Assembly (NCBI GenBank): GCA_000320545.1
Contig: ADNK01000893.1
Coordinates: 1 to 36,390 of the forward strand
DNA: 36,390 nt
Direction: 5' to 3'
Origin: Bigelowiella natans CCMP2755
Taxonomy: Eukaryota; Cercozoa; Chlorarachniophyceae
Numbering within the stretch: position 1 is the first letter of the stretch; each line of letters starts with the position of its first letter. The notes below the pieces were generated by a model. That model worked only from the letters and a program-made list of their open reading frames with translations. It was not told the DNA's origin and ran no database searches. Both the position numbers and the translations under genes were made by a program. Positions 14,126 to 23,956 of this stretch are shown piece after piece.

Positions 14126-14399
14126 ATGGACGGAGATCTTGATGCTGCTGCCGCCAGGCGCGGAGGAGTCAGTTGCCGGGCTGAAGAATTGCTCGCGAAT
14201 AGCAGGCCTGACGCGGCACCACGGCGTGCTGTTTATCAGCAAGAGCTGCCTCTACCTCATCGACAACTACACCATCGACGAGGACGGCGTGTTGCGGCAG
14301 ATCACGGAGCTGGGGGACGAGTCGAAGGTGATATTATGTGGCGGTGGTGTGGTGGGATGGGGGAAGGGGAGCGGAGGGGAGGGGTGTCAGTAGGATGAC

Positions 14400-14433
<34 letters not shown>

Positions 14434-15462
14434 TGGTGCGGTACAAGCGATATAAATGTGCTATATTTCCATCGGAAGGTCGAGTGCTACTACTACATGC
14501 GACCGGTGGAGGTGGCGGGAGATACCGACCGCGACGAAACCACGCCGCCAGCCCTCGAGGTCGTTAAGATCAGGGATGAGGCCAAGAAGCGGAAGAGGCA
14601 GGACATTCATCCTGAGGAAAGGTGCCTATCAGTAGTAGCTTGCAGAGAAAAATCGTGGTGGTGATTGGTCGTTCTTGCCTGCATTCTCCCCCACCACCAC
14701 AACTACCACCATTGTTCGAAAGTCTCTATCTACCCTATGGTTGGTGGTTGTCTCTTCCTCTTATTCTTTTGCTCTTCTCCCCCCCCCCCCCAGGCACACG
14801 TGTCGTTTGTTCCCGTACAACAGCATCATTGAGATCCGAAAGCGCCGATATCAGCTGCAGAGGGTAGCCGTGGAGGTCTTCAATGCGGACGGGTAAGGAA
14901 GAAGAAGAAGAGGAATATAAAAAGAAGAAGCTATGGTGTGCGTGTACGTGTGCGTGAGTGTGCACTCATCTCAATACCCCACCCCCCCCCCCCCCCCTCT
15001 CCCCCCCCCAAAAATCCAACCGAAATCAAAGGTCGAGCGAGCTGCTCACCTTCGACACAAAGCGCGACCGGGACGAGGTGTACAACAAGCTGTACAGTAT
15101 GGGCGTCCACGCCAATGCGAATAACATGCGCGTCGGCCTCTCGTACCACCACACGAGGCATCAGCGGGCCACGGGCGGCCAAACGTTAATTCAGATGGCG
15201 TTTAAGGGGGGATCCAAGTCGATGTCGCAGCAGTGGCAGGACGGCGAGATCTCCAACTTCACCTACCTCATGTACCTCAATACCCTGGCCGGCCGCTCCT
15301 ACAATGACCTCACGCAGTAAGTCGTCGTCGTTGTCCTCGTCCTCGTCCTCGTCGTCGCTGTTGTCGTGGGTGAACGCATGTAAGGATGGATGGGGGGGGG
15401 TGTGGATCGATAGACAGATAGGTGAGGGACGAATGTGTTTTGGAGCACGGTGAAAGGCGAGA

Positions 15463-15494
<32 letters not shown>

Positions 15495-15627
15495 GAAGTA
15501 CGATGGCGCTGGGCAGGCGAATAGGATCATTTCTGATCTGATGAAGATGGTCATCTTATTTTTGCACCAGCGACTCAGCATTGATGCTCACGCCCCCTCG
15601 AAAACACGCACACACAAACAAACGCAC

Positions 15628-15665
<38 letters not shown>

Positions 15666-16029
15666 GATATCCCGTCTTCCCGTGGGTGCTGAAGAACTAC
15701 AAGACCGAAACAATCGACCTCAAAGACCCCGCGAACTACCGAGATCTCTCGAAGCCGATGGGGGCGCTAGGGGAGGCACGCTCCGCCAAGTTTCAGGAGA
15801 GATATGACTCGTGGGAGGACCCGTCAGGGATCATCCCAAAATTTCACTACGGCACGCACTACGCCTCCGCCGCCACGACGCTGTACTGATCTGCTAGTGC
15901 TATTAGTCGTGGCATTATTGCTGCTGCTGCTGCTGCTGTTATCCTTAATCATCATCATCAAATGTGTTGTCTCCTTTTTCTTTTGATTGGTCGCAGAACG
16001 ATAAAGAGGCAGGCGGGGGGGGGGAGAGT

Positions 16030-16073
<44 letters not shown>

Positions 16074-18263
16074 GAGAAGGCAGCTATCCTCATTCCTCCT
16101 TCGGATGGTTGTTGTTGTTGTTGTTGTTGTTGCTTCGTTGCTTAGATACTATCTGCTTCGGTTGGAGCCCTTCGCTCGCATCGCGCTGCAGCTTCAGGGA
16201 GGCAAGTTCGACCACGCCGACAGGCTCTTCTACTCCATCCAGCACTCGTGGCACTCCTCCGCATACGATGGCGGGATGTCCGACGTGAAGGAGCTAATCC
16301 CCGAGTGAGCAGTAGCAGTAGTGCAAGTAGAAGGGAGGAGGAGGAGGAGAGTTCAGGAAGAAGTTGTCGTCGTGTGCGCCAATCATCGTAGTAGTAGTAG
16401 TGATATATACCACCGAAGACGTATCCTTAACAACGACTGCATTTCCTCCCCATCATCCTCCTCCCCCCCCCCCCCCTCCGACACCATCCTCCATCGCACA
16501 GGTTCTACTACCTCCCGGACTTTCTCCAGAACACCAACAGATTCGACCTCGGCGTGACGCAGTGGAAGCAGCAGGTGCACGACGTGGAGCTGCCGCCGTG
16601 GGCCAACAACGACCCCCGCCGCTTCGTCCGGATCATGCGAGAGGCCCTCGAGAGCGAGTACGTCAGTCAGAACCTCCACCACTGGATCGACCTCATCTTC
16701 GGCTTCAAGCAGCAGGGGAAGGCGGCCGTCGAGGCGCAGAACGTGTTCTACTACCTCACCTACGAGGACGCCATTGACATCGACTCCATCACGGACCCCG
16801 TCGACAAGATGTCCATCATCGCGCAGATCAACAATTTCGGCCAGACGCCGCACCAGATCTTCCGCCGGGCGCACCCGCCGCGCAAGGCCTCCAAGGTCTC
16901 GATGACCATCTCCACGCACGCCAACATCCTCATCCCGGGCCAAACGCTCAAGTTCCAGTGCCGCGTCAGCGCGATCGAGTGGCTCGCCGAGGAGAAGCTC
17001 CAGGTCGCCTGCGGCCAGACCGCCCTTGCGCCCTCGCGCTTCCGCTATGGCGTCCAATGGGGCCATGCCGATCATAGCCTGTGGTTCACCAGCGACTGCG
17101 ACGGCCTCTGGCAGCCGCCCAACGACCGCATCCTGGCCGTGCACGAAGACGTCCACGACGGTCAGATCTGCTGCTGCACGCTCACGGCGGACGGCAGGTA
17201 CCTCGTCACGGCCGGGGAGGACGCCGAGATCAAGGTGTGGGCCGCGCCGCAGAAGACGTCGAAGCTGAAGGACCCGATGAAGCTCATCGCCTCGCTGCAC
17301 GGCCATTCGTCGGTGATAACATGCCTCGAGACGTCGGTCGACTATCAGCTGGTCGTGAGCGGCGGGGCGGACGGACAGGTCATCCTGTGGGATCTGACGC
17401 GGATGCTGCTCCAGCGGCGTCTCCCCCGGCACCCTGGCCCCGTCTCCTGCATCGCCCTGAACCACAACTCGGGGGATATCATCACGGCCTCAGGCTGCTG
17501 GCTCTTCGTCTGGAACGTCAACGGGGACCTGTGCGCCGTGCGGAAAACGACGGACACGCAGCAGGAGGAGATCACCAGCGTCGCGGTGGCGTCCGGCCCC
17601 GACGTCCAGGTGCACCCCAACATCATCACCGGCCACAAGGACGGCAAGCTGCAGTTCTGGAAGCTCGTCCTCCCCCAAAACGCCGCGAGCGCCGCGGCGC
17701 GGCCCGGCCTGGAGTCGGAGTTCGGCGGGTTCGCCTACGAGGCGGCCATCCACGACAGCCTGTGCGTGAAAGGCGCGCTCAAAGCTGTCTACGTCCCTGG
17801 GGCGGGGGCGGCGGCGTCGCCAGCCTCGGTCCCAACCAGGCAAAGGGGGGATTGCGCAGAGGGGAAGGGGCGGGAGAAGCTGCGCCGAAACATGCGCAAG
17901 GACGTGCCCTACATGGCGCTCGTGCCGTCCGAGAAGCGCGTGATCCACGCGGCGGCGGTCACCGCCATCCACTGCCCAGCGAGCACGTGGGTGCGCATGT
18001 GGAGCGCGGACGCGTCGGGGGCGGTGAGGGCCTGGAAGCTGACGAGCGACGAGCACTGGGTGCAGGACTCGTCCGTCAGCGCCTGCCCGCGCTGTAACAA
18101 GGCCTTCGGCGTGCTGGAGCGGCGGCACCACTGCCGCTACTGCGGGGGCGTGTTCTGCAATTCGTGCTCCATGCGGAAGATCCCCGTCCCCCAGTTCGGC
18201 CACACCGACCCCGTGCGCGTGTGCAACGACTGCTTCACGGTGCTCCGCGTCAAGCGCACGTGA
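1..18263 (+). CDS. ALFY/WDFY3-like PH-BEACH-WD40-FYVE protein gene, 5' partial, at least 28 exons
   Basis: The domain order (helical repeats, concanavalin-like module, PH-BEACH, WD40, terminal FYVE) is that of WDFY3/ALFY, a large PI3P-binding scaffold that links ubiquitinated cargo to the autophagy machinery. Exons I place: <1-127, 271-356, 593-676, 927-1022, 1300-1442, 1657-1767, 1891-1937, 2174-2224, 2383-2496, 2646-2696, 2949-3143, 3323-3635, 3937-4137, 4300-4668, 5057-5211, 5287-6435, 6546-6915, 7211-7371, 7632-7802, 7907-10644, 11057-12934, 13260-14327, 14479-14621, 14794-14892, 15032-15316, 15667-15882, 16146-16304, 16502-18263. All use GT-AG borders and phases match at every junction except those after three homopolymer breaks (near 3466, 10300 and 13420). 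The 5' end lies outside the window. The ALFY assignment is firm at family level; autophagy function is inferred from the family. The 1767/1891 and 5211/5287 borders are the least certain. Confidence 0.93.
423..462. repeat. (TA)n microsatellite in a BEACH-gene intron
   Basis: About 19 TA units preceded by a CA/CACG-rich tract at 380-415, within the intron at 357-592. Confidence 0.9.
1050..1540. repeat. Trinucleotide repeat cluster in introns
   Basis: (TAC)n at 1055-1105 and (CTG)n at 1188-1203 lie in one intron. (GTA)n at 1453-1472 and (GAT)n at 1502-1534 lie in the next. Confidence 0.85.
1768..1890. repeat. (TCA)n/(CAT)n tract, probable intron
   Basis: It reads in frame as a long serine run, but donor GTTCGTC and acceptor CGTAG allow it to be removed in phase 1. 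Confidence 0.6.
5287..7802 (+). other. Concanavalin/laminin-G-like module with a charged insertion (four exons)
   Basis: Exon 5287-6435 resumes conserved sequence ([17 protein letters not shown]), then carries a low-complexity insertion (about 5664-5815) with an arginine run followed by a long glutamate/aspartate run. The segment from about 6018 ([41 protein letters not shown]) matches the concanavalin-A-like lectin fold that precedes PH-BEACH in ALFY, LRBA and neurobeachin. It continues in exons 6546-6915 ([13 protein letters not shown]), 7211-7371 ([16 protein letters not shown]) and 7632-7802. Phases are 1, 2, 1 and 1 across these junctions. The insertion sits between conserved blocks, so it probably forms an exposed loop. 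Confidence 0.8.
6940..7027. repeat. (CAA)n then (CA)n compound microsatellite
   Basis: This lies in the intron 6916-7210, starting about 25 bases after the donor GTTGCT. Confidence 0.9.
7907..10644 (+). other. Large central exon of the BEACH gene (helical scaffold with low-complexity linkers)
   Basis: One 2.7-kb exon, entered in phase 1 after CACCAG and left in phase 2 before GTAAAG. It encodes helical blocks ([49 protein letters not shown]) separated by acidic, serine-rich and glutamine-rich linkers at about 8240-8450 and 8840-9230. Near 10295-10313 a G-rich run breaks the frame. Upstream the frame runs to a stop at 10357-10359. Downstream conserved sequence ([28 protein letters not shown]) continues one frame over. 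A 37-nt intron at 10282-10318 would also restore phase but is improbably short. Confidence 0.85.
10668..11050. repeat. (GA)n, (CT)n and (AC)n tracts in one intron
   Basis: A (GA)n run at 10671-10709 and a (CT)n(AC)n run at 10989-11050 sit at opposite ends of intron 10645-11056. They are complementary (GA against CT) and could fold the intron RNA into a stem. Confidence 0.85.
11057..12934 (+). other. Exon 21: pre-PH helical region of the BEACH gene
   Basis: A 1.9-kb exon preceded by (CT)n(AC)n and the acceptor TTCTAG, and ending in phase 2 before GTGATG. It encodes long helices ([49 protein letters not shown]) and a coiled-coil-like segment around 12240-12370 ([17 protein letters not shown]). 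It ends in basic low complexity. GC-rich third positions create long mirror-image open frames on the opposite strand, which I do not count as genes. Confidence 0.85.
12983..13250. repeat. (CA)n, (CA)n and (TA)n tracts in one intron
   Basis: Two CA runs (12984-13013, 13176-13203) and a TA run (13209-13240) occupy intron 12935-13259. The TA run ends about 20 bases before the acceptor. Confidence 0.85.
13260..14327 (+). other. Exon 22: low-complexity linker leading into the PH-BEACH domain
   Basis: This exon starts just after a (TA)n tract and encodes a long hydrophilic linker rich in Asp/Glu, Gln, Arg/Lys and Ala. It then enters the PH-like domain at about 14120 ([46 protein letters not shown]). 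The linker is far longer than I would expect in animal ALFY. The frame used at the start ([12 protein letters not shown]) and the frame used from about 13430 onward differ by one register, with a run of seven C at 13417-13423 between them. Confidence 0.8.
14399..14433. repeat. (GAT)n tract in intron 14328-14478
   Basis: About 11 GAT units. Read in one frame it gives a methionine run, which I treat as non-coding. Confidence 0.85.
14479..15220 (+). other. PH-BEACH linker domain (PH-like)
   Basis: Exons 14479-14621, 14794-14892 and the first part of 15032-15316 carry the hallmarks of the PH-like module fused to BEACH domains: [19 protein letters not shown] followed by VEVFNADG and [18 protein letters not shown]. 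In the family this module packs against BEACH to form a binding groove. A glutamate/lysine-rich insert lies in exon 14479-14621. Phases across these exons (0, 2, 2, 2) close without a break. Confidence 0.9.
15630..15662. repeat. (TA)n tract abutting the splice acceptor at 15667
   Basis: About 16 TA units followed at once by AATTAG and the BEACH exon. There is no conventional polypyrimidine tract between repeat and exon. Confidence 0.9.
16033..16069. repeat. (GA)n tract in intron 15883-16145
   Basis: About 18 GA units, followed by (TTG)n at 16108-16132 just upstream of the next BEACH exon. Confidence 0.9.
16955..18050 (+). other. WD40 repeat region
   Basis: At least five WD40-like blades are readable: about 17150-17240 ([18 protein letters not shown]), 17300-17400 ([22 protein letters not shown]), 17435-17520 ([25 protein letters not shown]), 17570-17665 ([15 protein letters not shown]) and 17955-18045 ([15 protein letters not shown]). 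They form the beta-propeller that follows BEACH in the family. The segment before the first clear blade (from 16955) probably supplies another. A glycine/alanine-rich loop lies between blades four and five at about 17790-17890. Confidence 0.9.
18052..18239 (+). other. FYVE zinc finger at the C-terminus
   Basis: All FYVE signatures are visible: the WxxD motif (WVQD), a CxxC pair (CPRC), the basic patch [13 protein letters not shown], CxxC (CNSC), then RVC and CNDC. This is the classic PI3P-binding ligand set with eight zinc ligands. Combined with BEACH and WD40 it separates ALFY-type proteins from LRBA, neurobeachin and LYST, which lack FYVE. The protein ends about ten residues later at the TGA at 18261-18263. 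Confidence 0.95.
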
Positions 18264-19618
18264 GGAGCGAGTGAGGAGGCTTGAACGTTCCTGCCGGCAC
18301 CCGGTAGTAGAAGTAGTAGTAGTAGTAGTTTGTAGTCGTCGGTGGTAGGCCGCAGTAAATAGCAGTAGTAGTAGTAGTAGTAGTAAGAAATAATCGTAGT
18401 GGTAGTAGGTATTAGCAGTAGTAACAGCGCCAGCAGCTGTTGTAGTAGAAGTGCCAGAAGAATGAGCCGCTACACAGGTTTACATGTGTGTGTATTATAC
18501 GTGCTGGAAGAGTAGCGCGGTCGCAGTAGTAGCAGTCGTAGCAGCGAGATATGTGGTCAATGATAGAGTTACTGATAGTAGAGGGGAGAGCAGCAGCAGC
18601 AGCAGCCATACATCCACAACCCCCGCTTCCCCCTTTTCACCTCCCTTTCACGTGTTTCCCCGCCGGGGAATGGAAGATCATCTCGGCGACACCGTTCTCC
18701 ATTATAACAGCGTACGACATCACAGTGAATAATACGTGGAAGATTGACTCGTCATCTATAGGCAAATAGTATAGGCATGTGCTACCACCGCCCAGAGTAT
18801 AGTGGAAAATCGCGAATGTGCAACGAAATAATGATAAAACCCGCGCCCGTTTCATGTAGTAGAAAGAACTCGCGGTACCACCATGCACGTTTGACGCATC
18901 GTACATGTCTAGACATCGCTGCAGGCAATGAGTTGTTTCATGTGACTTGCTTGTACACACGTACTTCTACGTATACACTTTTGCATTGTGTATATGTTGC
19001 TTGTTTTTTGGCGATGTGAGCTTTCATTCTGTGTGCGCGTCTGGACATAGCGTGCGGCGAACGACATCATCCATATGACTCCCAGCTGCATTCTAGATTC
19101 AAATGCGTGATGGATGGTTTACATAATCGCAAACATCTAGACATGCCACTCTAGCATTGTATGCATCTCTAGATTTTTGTGTACATTGCATGGCTAGATG
19201 GATTGCGTAGCACGTGTGCGTCGTCGTGCGCAAGCAGGCTAGTAGCAGGCTAGAGAGTCATCACAGATTTGCGTTCACATGTTGCATTTCTAGGTAGATT
19301 TGCACAAATTCGATGTCTTCATTCTCAGGACATGTTTTGCAGCAGCCTTGGAAGCAGTTCAGCTCTGCTGGAGGGGCTCGGAGAATATCAAATAACAGGA
19401 CAATGAGAAGAAGTGCCATCGCTAGATCGGGTAGTACTAGAGTAGCAACTTAACGACAAAACACTGATGAGAACGAAGAGCAGCTTCTTCACCCCTCCAC
19501 CATGTTTTGGATGAAAAGACAGCTATTGACACTAATAATGATGACAACGATCATTTTGGCTCCAATGTCTGCTTTGGCAGAATTGACATCAATCGCTGCA
19601 ACGTGTTCTTGTACCAAT
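18264..19618. other. Convergent intergenic spacer, no gene seen
   Basis: This spacer lies between the stop codons of the BEACH gene (+) and the EF-hand-like gene (-). The left part (18300-18600) is rich in GTA/TAG trinucleotide repeats. The rest is mixed-composition sequence with several TCTAGA or CTAGA motifs between 18900 and 19210. Short open frames on both strands show no recognisable domain and no splice-compatible chain that I could find. It should hold the 3' UTRs of both genes. Confidence 0.6.
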
Positions 19619-19807
19619 TTATTGATCCAGGAATCCGCCGTTATCGTCTACGGTGGAGTATTTCATTGAAAGCGTGTATGTGTCTCTCCTCGTCTTATTG
19701 TCGTCCACACGAAACATCCCCAGAGGCTCATTGTGGGGCTCCTCAGATATTCCTTCCCTTTATCGTTGCACAGGCAAGTCAACAACCACACACACACACA
19801 CACACAC

Positions 19808-19853
<46 letters not shown>

Positions 19854-21165
19854 AGAGACGTACACGCGCACTGCTGAGCACGACAACTCGCGCGACGCAC
19901 AGGAAATGGGTACACTGCTACTGCTGCATATAATGCATGGCAATTCCAACCTCCTTTGCCTAGAGCGAGCGCGGAAGATGGGGCCAGGGCTAGCAGGACA
20001 TTCGTCGTCGTCGTCTTCGTCTGAATCCGTGCCGCCGCCGTCATCATCAAACATTCCGGGTACCTTCCCGATGTTGGTCTTCGATCTGAACGAAGTCGTC
20101 GCGATTGAGTAGTAGTAGCGGCGGGATGGGGCGGGGGGGAGGAGGAGGAGGAGGGGGAGGAGGAGGAGGAGGAGGGGTGAGGGGTAGCGAGACGGGTGGC
20201 AGGGACGAATAGACACATCAGCATCAAAGTATACATCTGTGCATGGTGTGTTATGGAGAGGGCTAAGGCCGAAGGAAGTGCGACCGATAGATAGTTACGC
20301 GCTATAGAAGAAGACATCGCAGCAGCGCATTCGCACCTGTCAAACTGGCCTGTCCTTTCCAGCTCGCTCTTGATCTCCCCCAAGGCCGCCCCATACTTCC
20401 TCTAGAATTAACAACCAAAGCGACTATGATGATACTTCCTCGAGAATAACTATCAGCAGGCACCTGAAATTCCGCCCCAATTTCGTTGCTTTTCGTCCTA
20501 TATTCATGGGCTGTGATGATCCTGGACATATTAAAAAACACGTGCGTCATTAGCACGCACGTACGCGCGCACAACAAGTGTATTATTAATGTCTCATCAT
20601 CCTCTTCCTCATCTTCTCCGCCCCTATCGTCATCCTCCTCATCATCAGCAGCATCGTATCGTGGGATCTGTCCTCACCCGCGGTTGACCATCCTCTTGTA
20701 CTTGTTCTTCTCGCACGACATGTGGACGTATTCCAACACGAAGAGCTCCGCCAAGATCTTCTTGGCCTGCGTAGAACGACAACCCCGGGCACTCGTCAGA
20801 GGAGAGCACTGACCGAACATACAAAGGAAAGCTCTAGCTAAGAAGAGTGGAGATGCAATTCTGGCCTCGAAACCGGCAATGAGGAAGGAGAGACCGTGGT
20901 ACACGATTCGCAGCTATGGAGGGCGTCTTCGCGTCATCGTTCTCACTCGTTTTCTCTTTTTCGTTTTTCCCTGATGAGGAAGCTACTACCTCTACTGCTG
21001 CTGCTGCTGCTGCTGTTACAACTACTAATTTACCTCGTTGGTATACTGACGTAGTAGCTGCGGCTGAGTCGTCGACTTCTCGTCACCTTTCCCATACATC
21101 AAAACCATCATCATCATTGTCATCATCATCAACCATAGTCATCACCGTCAGTCCTTTAATTGTTG

Positions 21166-21202
<37 letters not shown>

Positions 21203-23472
21203 TCCCTCTACCTCCCTTCCTCACCCACAATCGCATATATGAACGCAGTCAATAAGCAAGCGCTTTCACGGTGCCTGTGTCTAAACATGTGCGCGCACGC
21301 GCAACCCCCCCCCCGCGCATCTATCTACTCACGCACCAAATGCTGCTGATGCTGCTGGAGATGGTGACTCCGAGTTTGGTAGAGCCTTCCGCACCGAAGG
21401 AGAGGCGGTGGCAGAGGAAGGGCCGTTCCTATCTTTCCCCTCTCTTCCTTCCTCGCCCTTCCGCTCATTGCCATCGGTACCTTCGCCGCTGCTACTGCCA
21501 TTCTCCTTGCTGCCTTCTTCGGTCTCTCTCCGTAGTGTCGGGCTCATACATAAAAAGCCCCCCCCGGCCAAGCTGCTGCCGCTGCTGGCTGACGATTGGG
21601 ATCTGATTCGCAGCTGTAGGGTGGAGCGCACCCTGCTTGCGAGGCTTGATCTAGTAGTAGTAGTAGTAGTAGCAGTAGAAGCAGTAGAAGCAGTGTAGTT
21701 GTTATTATCATCGGAGCGACGAACATCACCCATCATCAGAATAACTGCTTATCAGCATCATTAAAAAAGGGCAAGAGCAGCGGGCCCATCATCGTCATCA
21801 TCATCATCATCATCATCATCACCATCACTCATCATCACTCATCATCATCATCCGTGTAATAGAAAATCCGCACGCCTGCTCTCCAGGTGCGTATTCGGCA
21901 GCAAAATAAACGGTTTCGTGAAGGGGGGGGGGGAGCCAACAACCAAGTAAATGACTCGATATATGTATGAGCGAGGGTAGTGCTCTTCGCGCTGTCACTA
22001 TTTCGTAATTCTCTCAATTCGTTTACACACGTTGGCGGAACGATGCCGTCTGCCCCGCGTTTGGAGCGGGTATCACCGTCGCTGCCAACGCTTCCCCCCT
22101 CGTCCTTTCTGTTGTTCTTTTTCGTATTCTCCGTCTCAAACTCCATCTCCTCCAGTCTATCGAAGGCCATACTCACTAAAAACCCAACCACAGACAAGAA
22201 GAAGAAAAGCAAGCGATGATGATGACGACGACGACGAACAAGAAGAAGAATCGTATGGCTGCCAACGTCGCCGCTACTTCCCAACCCCCCTCCCTACGAG
22301 AACAGCAGCAGCAGCAGAGTAACCTTTATTGCGAAACTGCACGATGAGGGCGGGGTTATTCAGGAACACAGAGCCTCGCCTCCCCCTGCCAGGCTTCGAC
22401 TGAAGATGCAACGATATAGTACAATCATCGTTCGTTGTCGGCGTTTTGAGGCCCTCCTACTACTTGCGTGCGTATACGGATAGGTGTGCTTCCTGTTCTC
22501 TCTCTCTCTCTCTCTCTCTCTCTGCCCCCCCCCCCCCCCCCCAAAACTTCCAAGTTAGAAGTTCGGTAGATTCCAGGAGGTGAAATCCGTTTCCTATTTT
22601 TTTTTCCCAGGGGAACCCCCACGCACCCCTTAAGTTCCGAGAGGGGGCGTTCCTTGGTTCGGTTTAGAGGATGTTTGGACCCCATACCCCTCGGGTTTTC
22701 AGGGGGTTTTGAGAAAATTGGTAGTCATGCGGTGCCCAAAAGTGTGTGTGTGTAGTGTTACTTACGAGAGGGAGGGTTGGGGGGGGGGGGGGAAGTTGTA
22801 CCGAGTTCCTCCTCCACGGAGGTTGCAAGCTTGTTGTCGTTCTCTGCTTGCTGTGCCGTCTTTTGGGCCTTCTCCTTCTGGGAGGACAGCTCCTTCCGCT
22901 TGTTCTGATGCGAAGAGCAGGATGATGAATCAATAAGCGCACACTCGAAGGTAAGAGAGAAGAGGGAGAGGAGAGGGAGGAGACAAGAAGAAGGCGGGGA
23001 AGTGCCAGGACCTTGAAAAGCTTGTGTAGGTAGGCATCGCTGTACAGCCCGATGGAACCCTCCGTTCTGGAAATGGTCGCGCTCCTGTGAGATATACCAT
23101 CACAACCACATCCTCAATGACATCGACGGCTCAGTTCCCGTTGCAAAAGGAAAGGGGGAGGGAGGGGGAGAGAGAGTGAGAAGAAACGCGAAGGAACAGC
23201 AGAGGCTATGATAGCACGACTTTAAAAATCGGCCCAGCAACAAACATATCACTCGCATCGCCTAGGCTGCCTCCTAACATCCCCCCCCCACCCCCTCATC
23301 CCCCCCGATCAACGGCCAATATTACCTCTTATGGCCCTTTCCCCCCCTGCCAGGTCCGTGTAGCTCGCGCTCCCAATCTTGAACGATGATATCCTTGATG
23401 TTGTCTAGAGAGGAGAACACAGGGGCGGCAATAAACAACGAACAGTAAAAGCAAAGCAAGAGATACACACAC

Positions 23473-23514
<42 letters not shown>

Positions 23515-23918
23515 GGGGGAGGGTGGAGCAAGAGGGATCGTCATCATCGTCATCATCGTCATCATCGTCATCGTTCTAATGTTCCACGACTTTGGTATTG
23601 ATTAGAGAAAACTGTATGCTGAAGTACGTATCTCTGGGAGGCCATCAATGGGTTGATTATATATAAACTATACGACGACTAGTGAGGAGGAAGAGGAAGC
23701 GCCCCTCAACTACCCCTCCACCCCACATGCCCAAGGATTGTCACAGGGGGGTATCTAGGTAGATGATGACGACTACATTTTCCATCCACAGCTACGGAGT
23801 CTTATCAGCGATATTATTCTCACATGCATGCTCCGATGGATTTAGATAAGGCGAATCAAGAAAGCGCGCGCGCGCGTGTGCGTGTGACAGCACAGCGATT
23901 AATTGTTCTTGGAATTGT

Positions 23919-23956
<38 letters not shown>

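Larger units (their letters stand above)
15221..16900 (+). other. BEACH domain
   Basis: The BEACH core begins at [18 protein letters not shown] (exon 15032-15316) and continues through [11 protein letters not shown] (exon 15667-15882), [27 protein letters not shown] and DVKELIPE (exon 16146-16304), then [17 protein letters not shown] and [17 protein letters not shown] (exon 16502-18263). These are the most conserved signatures of the family. Phase-2 introns separate the pieces. Acceptors at 15667 and 16146 follow a (TA)n and a (TTG)n tract. Confidence 0.95.

Noticed and set aside
16383-17465. A 360-codon minus-strand open frame opposite the BEACH/WD40 exon
   Set aside because: It is antisense to the best conserved domains in the window and shows no family motif.
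19500-19607. Minus-strand hydrophobic tail reading (IVVIIISVNSCLF) near the end of the EF-hand-like gene
   Set aside because: It needs a phase that the preceding exon does not give, and it lies after the better supported terminal exon with its TAA at 19619-19621.
23475-23575. CRISPR-like array (regular CATCGT/CATCAT units)
   Set aside because: The units are six bases without spacers, and the DNA is eukaryotic. It is a simple hexanucleotide repeat.
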